Shown here: positions 26,509-35,409 of the stretch, in pieces
Layout: each line of letters begins with the position of its first letter
Numbering within the stretch: the stretch's first letter is position 1
Assembly: GCF_041908905.1 (NCBI RefSeq)
Contig: NZ_JAYREK010000001.1
Location: 62,001 to 126,000 of the forward strand
Source of the DNA: Zoogloea sp041908905
Lineage (GTDB): Bacteria; Pseudomonadota; Gammaproteobacteria; Burkholderiales; Rhodocyclaceae
Direction of reading: 5' to 3'
DNA: 64,000 nt
The notes under the pieces: model-generated
Databases searched by the model: none
What the model saw: only the letters and a program-made list of their open reading frames with translations
Told to the model about the DNA's origin: nothing
Translations under genes and position numbers: made by a program

Positions 26509-28320
26509 GTGAGTGTGCTCCCGTCGTCGGTCGTCGCCTCCCTGGACGACATCCTTCTGCGTCACCGCCACCAGGCCACCGAGCTGCTGCAGATCCTCAT
26601 CCAGGCCCAGCAGATCGAAGGCTGGCTGCCCGCCACCACCCTCACCCACATCGCCGCGGCCCTCGGCCTGCCGCGGGCGCGGGTCGAAGGCGTCGCCGGC
26701 TTCTACAGCTTCCTGTACACGCAGCCGGTCGGCCGCTACCGGGTGCTGTTCTCCGACAACATCACCGACCGCATGCTCGGCAACGCCGAGCTGCTCGACG
26801 CCCTGTGCCGCAAGCTGTGGATCGAGCCGGGCCATGTGTCCGAGGACGGCCTGGTCAGCGTCACCACCACTTCATGCACTGGCCTGTGCGACCAGGGCCC
26901 GGCGATGCTCGTCAACGGCCGGGCGATCGGCCAGCTCAGCCACCGGCGCATCAACGAGATCGCCGAGCTGATCCGCCAGCAGCGCGCCCTCGACCTGTGG
27001 CCCGCCGAATACTTCCAGATCGACGACAACATCCGCCGCCGCGACGCCCTGCTCAACCTCGACATGCCCCCCGGCGCCGCGCTGCAGGCCGCCGTGGCCC
27101 GCGGCCGTGACGGCTGGCTGGCCGAGATGCAGGCCTCCAACCTGCGCGGCCGGGGCGGCGCCGGCTTCGCCACCGCAGTCAAGTGGGCCAGCGCGAAAGC
27201 GGCCCCGGGCGAAGCCAAGGTCATCGTCTGCAACGCCGACGAGGGCGAGCCGGGCACCTTCAAAGACCGCGTGCTCCTCAACAGCTTCGCCGACCTCGTC
27301 TTCGAGGGCATGAGCCTCGCCGCCTGGGCCGTGGGCGCCGCCCAGGGCTTCCTGTACCTGCGGGGTGAATACCGCTACCTGCTGCCGCAGCTCGAAGCCG
27401 TGCTCGCCCGCCGCCGCGCCGCCGGCCTGCTCGGCCAGTCCATCCTCGGCCAGGCGGGCTTCGACTTCGACATCGCCATCCACCTGGGCGCCGGCGCCTA
27501 CGTGTGCGGCGAAGAATCCGCCCTCATCGAATCCCTCGAGGGCAAGCGGGGCACCCCGCGCATCCGTCCGCCCTTCCCGGTCACCAGGGGCTACCTGCAG
27601 CGGCCGACGGTAGTAAACAACGTCGAGACCCTGGCCAAGACCTGCCTGATCGCCCTCGGTGGCGGCGAGGCCTTCGCCGCCACCGGCACCGCCCAGTCGG
27701 CCGGCACCAAGCTGCTCTCCATCTCCGGCGACTGTGCCTTCCCCGGCATCTACGAATACCCCTTCGGCGTGCCGATCTCGCGCATCCTCGAAGACTGCGG
27801 CGCCAGCGACACCCAGGCCGTGCAGGTGGGCGGCGCGGCGGGCATCTGCCTGGCCGGCTACGAATTCCACCGCCGCATCGCCTACGAGGATGTCCCCACC
27901 GCCGGCGCCTTCATGATCTTCGACGGCACCCGCGACCTCTTCGAGGTGGCCCGCGCCTTCGTGCATTTCTTCGCCCACGAGAGCTGCGGCTTCTGCACCC
28001 CGTGCCGGGTCGGCACCGCGCTGCTCAAGGGCTTCATGGACAAGCTCGCCGACGGCCACGGCGCCCAGGCCGACCTGGCCGACATCGACTGGCTCGACCG
28101 CCTGCTCAAGAACGCCAGCCACTGCGGCCTCGGCAGCGCCGCGCCGAACCCGGTGATCGACACCCTTCAAAAATTCCGCCCCGCCTACGAGCGGCGCCTG
28201 GTGTCGCTGGACTTCGAGCCCGCCTTCGACCTCGACGCGGCCCTGGCCGAAGCCCGCCAGCTCACCGGCCGCGACGACCGGGGCGCCCACCTCCAGACCC
28301 ACGAGGAGGAAGAGAAATGA
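26509..28320 (+). CDS. hoxF: NAD-reducing hydrogenase diaphorase subunit HoxF
   Basis: The NADH/FMN-binding subunit of the soluble bidirectional [NiFe] hydrogenase. The 603 residues comprise an N-terminal NuoE-like [2Fe-2S] part (1-160, with TTTSCTGLCDQGPA) and a NuoF-like part. The latter has the NADH site GRGGAGFATAVKW, the FMN region CNADEGEPGTFKDR, and the [4Fe-4S] motif ESCGFCTPCRVG. The GTG at 26509 follows GGAGG at good spacing. First gene of hoxFUYHW. Confidence 0.96.
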   Translation: MSVLPSSVVASLDDILLRHRHQATELLQILIQAQQIEGWLPATTLTHIAAALGLPRARVEGVAGFYSFLYTQPVGRYRVLFSDNITDRMLGNAELLDALCRKLWIEPGHVSEDGLVSVTTTSCTGLCDQGPAMLVNGRAIGQLSHRRINEIAELIRQQRALDLWPAEYFQIDDNIRRRDALLNLDMPPGAALQAAVARGRDGWLAEMQASNLRGRGGAGFATAVKWASAKAAPGEAKVIVCNADEGEPGTFKDRVLLNSFADLVFEGMSLAAWAVGAAQGFLYLRGEYRYLLPQLEAVLARRRAAGLLGQSILGQAGFDFDIAIHLGAGAYVCGEESALIESLEGKRGTPRIRPPFPVTRGYLQRPTVVNNVETLAKTCLIALGGGEAFAATGTAQSAGTKLLSISGDCAFPGIYEYPFGVPISRILEDCGASDTQAVQVGGAAGICLAGYEFHRRIAYEDVPTAGAFMIFDGTRDLFEVARAFVHFFAHESCGFCTPCRVGTALLKGFMDKLADGHGAQADLADIDWLDRLLKNASHCGLGSAAPNPVIDTLQKFRPAYERRLVSLDFEPAFDLDAALAEARQLTGRDDRGAHLQTHEEEEK

Positions 28321-28393
28321 GCCCGCGGGGCTGCCCCCGGGGGCCAGGGCTTCCGCCCGGCGGAACAGGTAGTTGCGCGAAAGGTGCCCGATC

Positions 28394-29098
28394 ATGACCA
28401 AGCAGTTTCTCCTCGACGGCCAGCCCGTCCCCTTCGACGACGGCCAGACCATCCTCGAGGCCGCCCGCCAGGCCGGCCACTACATCCCCAGCCTGTGCTG
28501 GCACAAGGATTTCCCACCCCACGGCAGCTGCAAGCTGTGCGTCGTGAAGGCGGCCGGGCGCCACGTCTCGGCCTGCGCGACCCCCGCCAGGGAGGGCTGG
28601 GAGGTCGAGAGCAACACCCCCGAGATCAACGGCGAGCGCCGCGGCCTGCTGCAGATGCTGTTCGTCGAGGGCAACCACTTCTGCCCCTCCTGCGAAAAGA
28701 GCGGCAACTGCGAGCTGCAGGCCCTGGCCTACGAATACGAAGTGCTCACCCCGCGCTTCCGCCACTTCTTCCCCGACCGCCCGGTGGACGCCAGCCACCC
28801 CGATGTGCTCCTCGACTTCAACCGCTGCATCTTCTGCGAACTGTGCGTGCGGGCCAGCCGCGAGATCGACGGCAAAGCGGTGTTCGCCCTCACCGGCCGG
28901 GGCATCGGCAAGCACCTGGTGGTCAATGCCGAATCCGGCCGGCTCGGCGACACCGATTTCTCCGCCACCGACGCCGCCGCCCGCATCTGCCCGGTGGGGG
29001 TGATCCTGCCCAAGGGCCAGGGCTTCGCGGTGCCGATCGGCGAGCGCACCTTCGACGTCGCGACGATCCGCAGCAAGACCCTCAAGGAGTCGTCATGA
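28394..29098 (+). CDS. hoxU: NAD-reducing hydrogenase diaphorase subunit HoxU
   Basis: The electron-relay subunit linking HoxF to the hydrogenase dimer. In 234 residues it carries an N-terminal plant-type [2Fe-2S] site (LCWHKDFPPHGSCKLC ... SACAT), a His-Cys3 site (GNHFCPSCEKSGNCEL), and a further [4Fe-4S] site (CIFCELC ... ICPVG). The ATG at 28394 (MTKQFLLDGQPV) with AAAGG upstream is preferred over an in-frame TTG at 28373. Its stop overlaps the hoxY start. Confidence 0.95.
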   Translation: MTKQFLLDGQPVPFDDGQTILEAARQAGHYIPSLCWHKDFPPHGSCKLCVVKAAGRHVSACATPAREGWEVESNTPEINGERRGLLQMLFVEGNHFCPSCEKSGNCELQALAYEYEVLTPRFRHFFPDRPVDASHPDVLLDFNRCIFCELCVRASREIDGKAVFALTGRGIGKHLVVNAESGRLGDTDFSATDAAARICPVGVILPKGQGFAVPIGERTFDVATIRSKTLKESS

Positions 29099-29646
29099 AC
29101 AGCCCCGTGCCCCGCAAACTGCGCGTCGCCACGGCATCGCTGGCCGGCTGCTTCGGCTGCCACATGTCCTTTCTCGACATCGACGAGCACCTCTTCGAGC
29201 TGGTCGATCTCGTCGAGTTCGACCGCTCGCCGATCACCGATATCAAGGACGTCGGCCCCTGCGACATCGGCCTCATCGAAGGCGGCGTGTGCAACGCCGA
29301 GAACGTGCATGTGCTGCGCGAGTTCCGGCGCAACTGCAAGACGCTCATCGCGCTGGGCGCCTGCGCCGTCAATGGCGGCCTGCCGGCCCAGCGCAACCAC
29401 ATCCCGCTCGCCGAATGCCTGCGCGAGGTCTATCAGTTCCGCGACGGCGTCGCCAACGGCCAGATCCCCAACGACCCCGAGCTGCCGCTGCCCCTCGACA
29501 AGGTGCGGCCGATCCACGAGGTGGTGCGGGTCGATTACTTCATCCCCGGCTGCCCGCCCTCCGGGCCGGCGATCTGGAAATTCCTCACCGACCTGCTGGC
29601 CGGGCGCACGCCCCGGCTGTCGGGCAGCCTGCTGCACTATGATTGA
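29095..29646 (+). CDS. hoxY: NAD-reducing hydrogenase small subunit HoxY
   Basis: A 183-residue [NiFe]-hydrogenase small subunit of the short, single-cluster type. The four ligands of the proximal [4Fe-4S] cluster are visible in LAGCFGCHMSF, GVCNAEN, GACAVNGG and PGCPPSGP. There is no Tat signal, consistent with a cytoplasmic enzyme. The ATGA overlap with hoxU implies coupled translation. A 131-base spacer without its own gene separates it from hoxH. Confidence 0.95.
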   Translation: MNSPVPRKLRVATASLAGCFGCHMSFLDIDEHLFELVDLVEFDRSPITDIKDVGPCDIGLIEGGVCNAENVHVLREFRRNCKTLIALGACAVNGGLPAQRNHIPLAECLREVYQFRDGVANGQIPNDPELPLPLDKVRPIHEVVRVDYFIPGCPPSGPAIWKFLTDLLAGRTPRLSGSLLHYD

Positions 29647-29777
29647 GGCGGGGAAGAGCAAGGTGACCGGACCGCAGAGGCCCCGCTGAAACACACTGCG
29701 CCCGCGCCCCTCGGCGCAAGCGGTTTGGAACAAGCCCCCTCAGTCCTCACTCACTCCCCTGCGCCAAAGGAGCCCCC

Positions 29778-31244
29778 ATGAGCTTCGAACTGGAAACCGC
29801 CGCCAACCGCGAAAACCTGCGCCGGGTCGCCATCGACCCCGTCTCCCGCGTCGAGGGACACGGCAAGGTCACGCTGCTCCTCGACGAGGCCGGCCACGTG
29901 CGCGAGGCCCGGCTGCACATCGTCGAATTCCGCGGCTTCGAAAAATTCATCCAGGGCCGCCCCTACTGGGAAGTGCCGGTGATGGTGCAGCGCCTGTGCG
30001 GCATCTGCCCGGTGAGCCACCACCTGGCCGCCGCTAAGGCCCTCGACCCGGTGGTCGGCGCCATGGCGATCACCCCGACCGCCGAGAAGATCCGCCGGTT
30101 GATGCACTACGGGCAGGTCCTCCAGTCCCACGCGCTGCACTTCTTCCACCTGTCGTCGCCCGACCTGCTGTTCGGCTTCGAGTCGCCGGTGCAGCAGCGC
30201 AACATCGTCGGCGTCGCCGGCGCCTACCCCGAGGTTGCCCGGCAGGGCGTGCTGCTGCGCAAGTTCGGCCAGGAGGTCATCCGCATCACCGCAGGCAAGC
30301 GGGTGCATGGCACCGGGGCGATCCCCGGCGGCGTCAACAAGTCCCTCAGCGCCGCCGAGCGCGACGAGCTACTGCGGGACGCCGACCAGATGGTGCTCTG
30401 GAGCCGCGACGCGGTGCACCTCGCCCGCCGCCTCCACGAGACCAACGGCTCGCTGTACGACGAGTTCGGGCTGTTCCGCAGCCACCTGTTCAGCATCGTG
30501 CGCGCCGATGGCGCCCTCGACCTCTACGACGGCAACCTGCGCCTGCGCGACGCCCGCGGCCAGATCGTCCTCGACCACATCCCCTGCGCCGACTACGCCA
30601 CGCACATCACCGAAGAGGTGAAGCCCTGGAGCTACATGAAGTTCCCCTTCATCACCGAACTCGGCGCCGCCAGGGGCTGGTACAAGGTGGGCCCGCTGGC
30701 GCGGGTGCAGAACTGCGACTTCATCCCCAGCCCCCTGGCCGAGCTCGAACGCCAGGCCTTCGTCTCCCACGGCGAGGGCGAACCCATCCACGCCCCGCTG
30801 GCCTACCACTGGGCACGCATGATCGAGATGCTCCACGCGGCCGAGGTGATCCGTGGCCTGCTCGACGACCCCGACCTGCTCTCCGACAACCGCCTCGCCG
30901 AGGGCCCGCGCCAGCGCGAAGGGGTCGGCATCATCGAGGCCCCGCGCGGCACCCTGATCCACCACTACCGCGTCGGCGACGACGACCTGGTGAGCTACTG
31001 CAACCTGATCGTCTCCACCACCCACAACAACCAGGCCATGAACGAGGCCGTGCGCCAGGTGGCCCGCCGCTACCTCGACGGACGTCAGCTCACCGAAGGC
31101 CTGCTCAACCACATCGAGGTGGCCATCCGCGCCTTCGACCCCTGCCTCTCCTGCGCCACCCACGCCCTCGGCAAGATGCCGCTGGCAGTGGAGCTCGTCG
31201 ATGCCGGCGGCAATCTGATGGACCGCGCCACGAGCGGAGGCTGA
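29778..31244 (+). CDS. hoxH: NAD-reducing hydrogenase large subunit HoxH
   Basis: The 488-residue subunit that holds the Ni-Fe(CN)2CO centre. Both ligand motifs are intact: N-terminal RLCGICPVSHH and C-terminal DPCLSCATHALG, followed by a peptide of about 25 residues (MPLAVELVDAGG...) that a maturation protease removes. The protease gene hoxW follows after three bases. AAAGGAG precedes the ATG. The assembly genes (hyp) are not in this window, so maturation depends on distant genes. Confidence 0.96.
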   Translation: MSFELETAANRENLRRVAIDPVSRVEGHGKVTLLLDEAGHVREARLHIVEFRGFEKFIQGRPYWEVPVMVQRLCGICPVSHHLAAAKALDPVVGAMAITPTAEKIRRLMHYGQVLQSHALHFFHLSSPDLLFGFESPVQQRNIVGVAGAYPEVARQGVLLRKFGQEVIRITAGKRVHGTGAIPGGVNKSLSAAERDELLRDADQMVLWSRDAVHLARRLHETNGSLYDEFGLFRSHLFSIVRADGALDLYDGNLRLRDARGQIVLDHIPCADYATHITEEVKPWSYMKFPFITELGAARGWYKVGPLARVQNCDFIPSPLAELERQAFVSHGEGEPIHAPLAYHWARMIEMLHAAEVIRGLLDDPDLLSDNRLAEGPRQREGVGIIEAPRGTLIHHYRVGDDDLVSYCNLIVSTTHNNQAMNEAVRQVARRYLDGRQLTEGLLNHIEVAIRAFDPCLSCATHALGKMPLAVELVDAGGNLMDRATSGG

Positions 31245-31247
31245 GCC

Positions 31248-31739
31248 ATGTCGGTGGTGGTTTTTGCGGTGGGTAACCCATCCCGGGGCGACGACGCCCT
31301 CGGGCCCCTGCTGATGGACTGGCTGGCGGAGCAGGCCCGGCCGGGCGTCCACCTGGTGAGCGACTTCCAGCTGCAGATCGAACACGCCCTCGACCTCGAA
31401 GGCCACCAGCTGGCCCTCTTCATCGATGCCGGCACCGGCACCCCGGCGCCGTTCGAGTTTCGCGAGACCGGGCCGGCCGCCACCCGGCCGGTGAGCAGCC
31501 ACGCCCTCGCGCCGGAGGCAGTGCTGCAGGTCTATGCGAGCGTCCAGCGCCGGCCTCCGCCGCCGGCCTTCGTGCTGTGCATTCGCGGCAACGACTTCCG
31601 CCTCGGCGAAGGCCTCAGCCCGGCGGCCGAACGCAACCTCGCCGCCGCCCGGGCCCGGCTAGTGGAATGCCTCGATGATGCCGACGCCGCCCGCTGGCGT
31701 CAGCTGATCCCCGCTCCGGCGCAGAAGCTCAACAGCTGA
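31248..31739 (+). CDS. hoxW: Hydrogenase maturation protease HoxW
   Basis: A 163-residue endopeptidase of the HycI/HybD family that clips the HoxH C-terminal extension after nickel insertion. It begins FAVGNPSRGDDALGP with the metal-contacting Asp region and has LFIDAGTGTPAPF and SSHALAPEAVLQVY, equivalent to the second and third ligand regions. It is immediately downstream of hoxH. Its last 11 bases overlap the end of a converging gene on the other strand. Confidence 0.92.
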   Translation: MSVVVFAVGNPSRGDDALGPLLMDWLAEQARPGVHLVSDFQLQIEHALDLEGHQLALFIDAGTGTPAPFEFRETGPAATRPVSSHALAPEAVLQVYASVQRRPPPPAFVLCIRGNDFRLGEGLSPAAERNLAAARARLVECLDDADAARWRQLIPAPAQKLNS

Positions 31740-32223
31740 CCCGGCTGCTGCGCCGGTAGTAGGCGGTGATCAGCAGCGAAATGGCCAGCGCCTCGGCGGG
31801 CGACAGGGAAACTGGGTGACGCAGTTGGGCCGCGATCACCGCCCTCCCGCGGGGCCCCTCGATGCTGTCGCTCCTGACGATCAGCAGGTGATCGCAGGGC
31901 ATTTCGTGGCGGGCCGCCGAATCGGGGTCGATGGGAATGCAGGCCGCAGGAAGGCTCCCCTCGAGCCAGCGCTGCAAGGCCTGCAGGAAAGGCGCACAGG
32001 ACATCACCCGCTCCGATTCGCCACACGGCGCCAGGCCCTGGGCCCACACCAGATCCTCGTGCAGCAGCGTGCCGTCCGGGCTGATGAAGCCGATGACGAT
32101 CCGCTCCGCGTCGAGGGCGCGCAGGAGCTGACGCAGGGCCCGCAGGCAGGCGAAACGCACGTCGTCCAGATGCCGGACGAGGGCCGCGCCGGTGAGGGCG
32201 GCATCCGAAACCAGCTCACGCAT
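31729..32223 (-). CDS. Hypothetical protein, possible orphan sensor-type domain
   Basis: 164 residues from the ATG at 32223, which has a strong GGAGG five bases upstream; the longer frame to 32331 is less likely. A helical N-terminus (ALVRHLDDVRFACLRALRQLLRAL) is followed by an alternating segment (ERIVIGFISPDGTLLHEDLVWAQ) and a final LSPAEALAISLLITAYYRR helix. The pattern resembles the N-terminal sensing part of some LuxR-type regulators, but no HTH follows before the stop. Function unknown; it converges on hoxW. Confidence 0.6.
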   Translation of the reverse strand: MRELVSDAALTGAALVRHLDDVRFACLRALRQLLRALDAERIVIGFISPDGTLLHEDLVWAQGLAPCGESERVMSCAPFLQALQRWLEGSLPAACIPIDPDSAARHEMPCDHLLIVRSDSIEGPRGRAVIAAQLRHPVSLSPAEALAISLLITAYYRRSSRVSC

Positions 32224-32888
32224 CGCAGCCTCCGGCGCACAACGCAACATGAAGCCGCGCCCCACGCCCCGGCAATCCATCCCCTGCTTTTCGTGCAGCA
32301 CCGTCACGCCTTTCCCCTTCGCGCCGGCCACGCGGGTGCTCTGCCTGCATCTTCCACACTCCGCATGACTCCAATCGTCAAAATTGCCACCTGCGCCGTC
32401 GGCAAGATCTGCGCAGCCAAATATTTCACATCAACATCAAAATCAACAAAAAAATAAAAGCGTCAATTTACCCTCGGGTAAAAAATGTTTACGCACCTGT
32501 CGAATTTGATGAAATTTTATGAAAAAGACAACTTGGAGAGTATCGTCAGACCGCCTGGCGATACAGGACAACGGTAAAAAAATCACACTTCGCTGCATAA
32601 AGAGGCAACAGGGAGAGCCCCCCCGGCTCCCACCACCACCCCTGGTCGGCGAAATCGGCGGATGCGCACCACCGCCACCGCCCCATCGCCCCCTGCAAGC
32701 ACCCCGCCTGACAAGATTCGCCCAGAATCATGACAAAGGTGTGCGCAAAGACGCCCGCAACCAGCCGTGGCGCAGGTTGGCAGAGGCCGAACGGGGGTCG
32801 TCAACGGCAGAGACCCGGCAGGGTTGCTGCCGGGTCTCGGGAAAGGCTGTAACGGGGAAGGGACTGGAGCGCCTGGAGGCGCCTGACC
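32224..32888. other. Gene-free interval with AT-rich control region
   Basis: 32380-32600 is strongly AT-rich, unlike the surroundings. It contains a dyad TTTACCC-TC-GGGTAAA (32467-32482), probably promoter/operator DNA for the gene at 32223. 32600-32800 is proline-codon-like, C-rich DNA with no credible gene. A strong hairpin at 32810-32838 ends the region. A 134-codon open frame on the plus strand runs through this hairpin and is not accepted. Confidence 0.45.
32810..32838 (-). terminator. Strong hairpin downstream of the response regulator gene
   Basis: Perfect 12-bp stem GAGACCCGGCAG / CTGCCGGGTCTC with a five-base loop, 50 bases after the stop of the gene at 32889. No marked T-run follows, so termination may need help. 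Confidence 0.6.
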
Positions 32889-33515
32889 TCAGAGGGCCCG
32901 GCCGCGGCGCTGCATCGCCATGATCTTGGCCTGCACGTACCCCTTCAGCTCCCGGAACGGCACCGGCTTGCTGTAGAGGATCACGTCGGCCGGCAGCCCG
33001 CCGTTCTCGAGGATCTCGTCGTCGGCGAGGCCGCTGACCACCACGATGTCGAGCTCCTGCAGCTGCGGGTCGGCCCGCAGACGGCGGATCATCTCGAAGC
33101 CGTCGATGCCGGGCATGCGCAGGTCGGTGATCAGCAGGTCGGGCGCGGTGCGGCCGATCTCGAGGAGACCGTCGATGCCGCTGGACACCATGCGCACCTG
33201 GAGCGGCAGCCCCCACGAGGAAAAGGTGTGTTCGTAGAGCTTCTGGAGGATCCGGTCATCCTCGGCCACCAGCACCTGGAGCGTGCTGGAGGGCGCGCGG
33301 GACTGGGTCTGGGCGCCGTTGCCCGCGATGGAACGGGCACGGAACTCCTCGATGGAGCTGACCCGGATGCGCCGGTGGCCGCCGGCGGTTTTCCAACCGT
33401 CCAACTGGCCATTCTCGACCATCTGTTGGACAGTACCCAGCGACAGGCCCAGACGCTGGGCCGCTTCGGAGGTGCTGCAATATTCCTTCTCGGGTGATTC
33501 GTGCGGGACGGCCAT
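32889..33515 (-). CDS. Response regulator with N-terminal MerR/excisionase-type HTH
   Basis: 208 residues in an unusual order. A MerR/excisionase-like winged HTH comes first (about 12-60: TSEAAQRLGLSLGTVQQMVENGQ ... WKTAGGHRRI). After a Ser/Ala/Gln linker, a receiver domain (about 78-205) follows, with acidic pocket VAEDDR, phospho-Asp in LLITDLRMPGIDG and Lys in LYSKPVPF. It should bind DNA in a phosphorylation-dependent way. The partner kinase is not adjacent. AT-rich upstream DNA probably holds its promoter. Confidence 0.85.
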   Translation of the reverse strand: MAVPHESPEKEYCSTSEAAQRLGLSLGTVQQMVENGQLDGWKTAGGHRRIRVSSIEEFRARSIAGNGAQTQSRAPSSTLQVLVAEDDRILQKLYEHTFSSWGLPLQVRMVSSGIDGLLEIGRTAPDLLITDLRMPGIDGFEMIRRLRADPQLQELDIVVVSGLADDEILENGGLPADVILYSKPVPFRELKGYVQAKIMAMQRRGRAL

Positions 33516-33835
33516 GGATCGTTCGAACGCTGAATAACGTGATTTTTATAATGGTAACAGTTTCATCGGCGTTACCGCCAAGTCAAACCATTGTTTTAGC
33601 ATAGCCTTGAATTTGTTAAATTCAATAAACACCTGAACCCAACAAAGATTCAAAAGTACCAAAAACACCGTGAGCCGGATAGAAAAACCCGTAAAGGCCC
33701 CGAAACAGCCTTCGGCACCCCATGGAGTATTGCCCCCGATATCGGCCGAAAGCCTGTGCCCACGCGGCTTTGCGGTCGAGAGTGTAACAGCTGGACGCAC
33801 GACGGACTTTGACATTTCCCCCACTTGTGACACGG
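33516..33835. other. AT-rich intergenic region with two dyads
   Basis: No gene. It holds a perfect dyad TTGAATTT-GTT-AAATTCAA (33607-33625) and GGTAAC...GTTACC arms (33553-33558 and 33571-33576). Both lie upstream of the response regulator at 33515 and are candidate operators. The glycerate kinase gene ends at 33836 and no terminator hairpin was seen for it. Confidence 0.4.
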
Positions 33836-35005
33836 TTACTCAACACACCGGAGCGCCCCCGCCACCGGCAGGGTACCCCCGAGGCGCAGCGCGGCAGCAA
33901 TATTGCGTGAGGCGAGGCGCAGGTTGAGGGCCGCCTCAGCCAGCGCCTCTTGCAGCAGGCAGGGGTGACGGAGCACGCTGAAGGCCGCGTCGAAGCCCTC
34001 GGCGTGCAGCGCGTCCAGGTCGTCACCCAGGCTGCCGGCGATGGCGATCACCGGCTTGCCGTGACGCTGCGCGATGCGGGCCACCCCCAGCGGCGCCTTG
34101 CCGCGCAGGCTCTGGGCGTCGAGCCGCCCTTCACCGGTGATCACCAGATCGGCGTCGGCCACCGCCGCCTCCAGGCCCAACGCGGCGGTGACGATCTCGA
34201 TGCCCGGGCGCAGCCGGGCCCCCAGCAGCCCGCGCAGGGCCGCCCCCATGCCGCCCGCCGCGCCAGCCCCCGGCACGTCGGCCACCGCCACGCCCAGGTC
34301 GCGCTGCAGCAGCGCGGCAAAATGCGCGAGATTGGCATCAAGGCGCTGCACCATCGCCGGCGTGGCCCCCTTCTGCGGCCCGAACACCGCCGAGGCGCCC
34401 CGCGCGCCGGTGAGCGGGTTGTCCACGTCGCAGGCCACTTCGATGCGGCAGGCGGCGAGCCGCGGATCCAGCCCGTCGACGGCGATCCGCGCGAGGTCGC
34501 CCAGCGCGCCGCCGCCCCGGGCCAGGGCTCGCCCCGCCCCGTCGAGCAAGGCCGCCCCCAGTGCCTGCAGCATGCCGGCCCCCGCATCGTTGGTGGCGCT
34601 GCCGCCGATGCCGATGATGAGATGCCGGGCCCCCTCATCCAGCGCCGCGCGGATCAGCTCGCCGGTGCCGAAGCTGGTGGTGAGCAGGGGGTTGCGCTGC
34701 GCCGGCGGCACCAGGGCCAGGCCGCTGGCGGCCGCCATCTCGATGACCGCTGTCGCCCCGTCGCCGCAGAGGCCATAGAAAGCCTCCACCGGCTCACCGA
34801 GGGGCCCCGTCACCCGCACCGGCACCCGGCGCCCGCCGAGGGCGGCGACCATCGCATCGACGGTGCCCTCGCCCCCATCAGCCACCGGCAGGCGGCAGAA
34901 GCGCGCCCCCGGAAAGACCTCCCGGAAGCCGGCCTCGATGGCCAGCGCCACCTCGGCGGCCGACAGGCTCTCTTTGTAGGAGTCAGGGGCAATCACGATC
35001 TTCAT
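33836..35005 (-). CDS. glxK: Glycerate kinase (GlxK/GarK type)
   Basis: Phosphorylates glycerate using ATP. The 389-residue class I enzyme starts MKIVIAPDSYKESLSAAEVA and has PVADGGEGTVDAMV, GIGGSATNDAGAGMLQALG and VITGEGRLDAQSLRGKAPLGVA, all family signatures. The ATG at 35005 follows GGAAG at seven bases; the longer open frame upstream is not used. It stands alone on this strand, so the pathway link (glyoxylate or hydroxypyruvate) is inferred. Confidence 0.94.
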   Translation of the reverse strand: MKIVIAPDSYKESLSAAEVALAIEAGFREVFPGARFCRLPVADGGEGTVDAMVAALGGRRVPVRVTGPLGEPVEAFYGLCGDGATAVIEMAAASGLALVPPAQRNPLLTTSFGTGELIRAALDEGARHLIIGIGGSATNDAGAGMLQALGAALLDGAGRALARGGGALGDLARIAVDGLDPRLAACRIEVACDVDNPLTGARGASAVFGPQKGATPAMVQRLDANLAHFAALLQRDLGVAVADVPGAGAAGGMGAALRGLLGARLRPGIEIVTAALGLEAAVADADLVITGEGRLDAQSLRGKAPLGVARIAQRHGKPVIAIAGSLGDDLDALHAEGFDAAFSVLRHPCLLQEALAEAALNLRLASRNIAAALRLGGTLPVAGALRCVE

Positions 35006-35172
35006 GGCGGCGCTTCCGGGGGCTGGAACGCTATTGTAGGCAGCTCCCGGCGCCTCGCAACGCCCCGCCGCCGGATCGCGGGCGGCACCTCCCCCAGCAC
35101 ACCGCCAGCCCGCTATCATTGTGCCCGCGTGCCGCCAACGCGCGGCCCGCCGACACAACGGAAAACATCACC

Positions 35173-35391
35173 ATGAACGACGATCCGATCTGGAAAATGC
35201 GCGTCGAAGGCCTCAAGCGCTACGCCCACGACAACCAGTGGGGCCGCGAATCCCTGCGCCAGTGGGCCCAGGAAGGCCTGATGGACGAAGCCCCCGACGT
35301 GGCCGCGCTGATCGAGCAGTGGCCCGTGCGCTACAAGGACCTCCCGCCCGACGGCTGGCCCGCCACCCTGCTGCCCGAAAAACGCGGCTGA
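35173..35391 (+). CDS. Small hypothetical protein (72 aa)
   Basis: 72 residues from the ATG at 35173, rich in Trp and charged residues (IWKMRVEGLKRYAHDNQWGRESLRQWAQEGL). Probably a compact helical soluble protein. No family assigned. It is the first of three closely spaced plus-strand genes (18 then 32 bases apart) that likely form an operon with a membrane protein and an exported ankyrin protein. Confidence 0.65.
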   Translation: MNDDPIWKMRVEGLKRYAHDNQWGRESLRQWAQEGLMDEAPDVAALIEQWPVRYKDLPPDGWPATLLPEKRG

Positions 35392-35409
35392 CCCGACCCG
35401 CCAAGCGCC

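Noticed and set aside
32519..32923. 134-codon open frame beginning MKKTTW
   Set aside because: It runs through the strong hairpin at 32810-32838 and into the 3' end of the response regulator gene. It is proline-rich low complexity, with no ribosome site.
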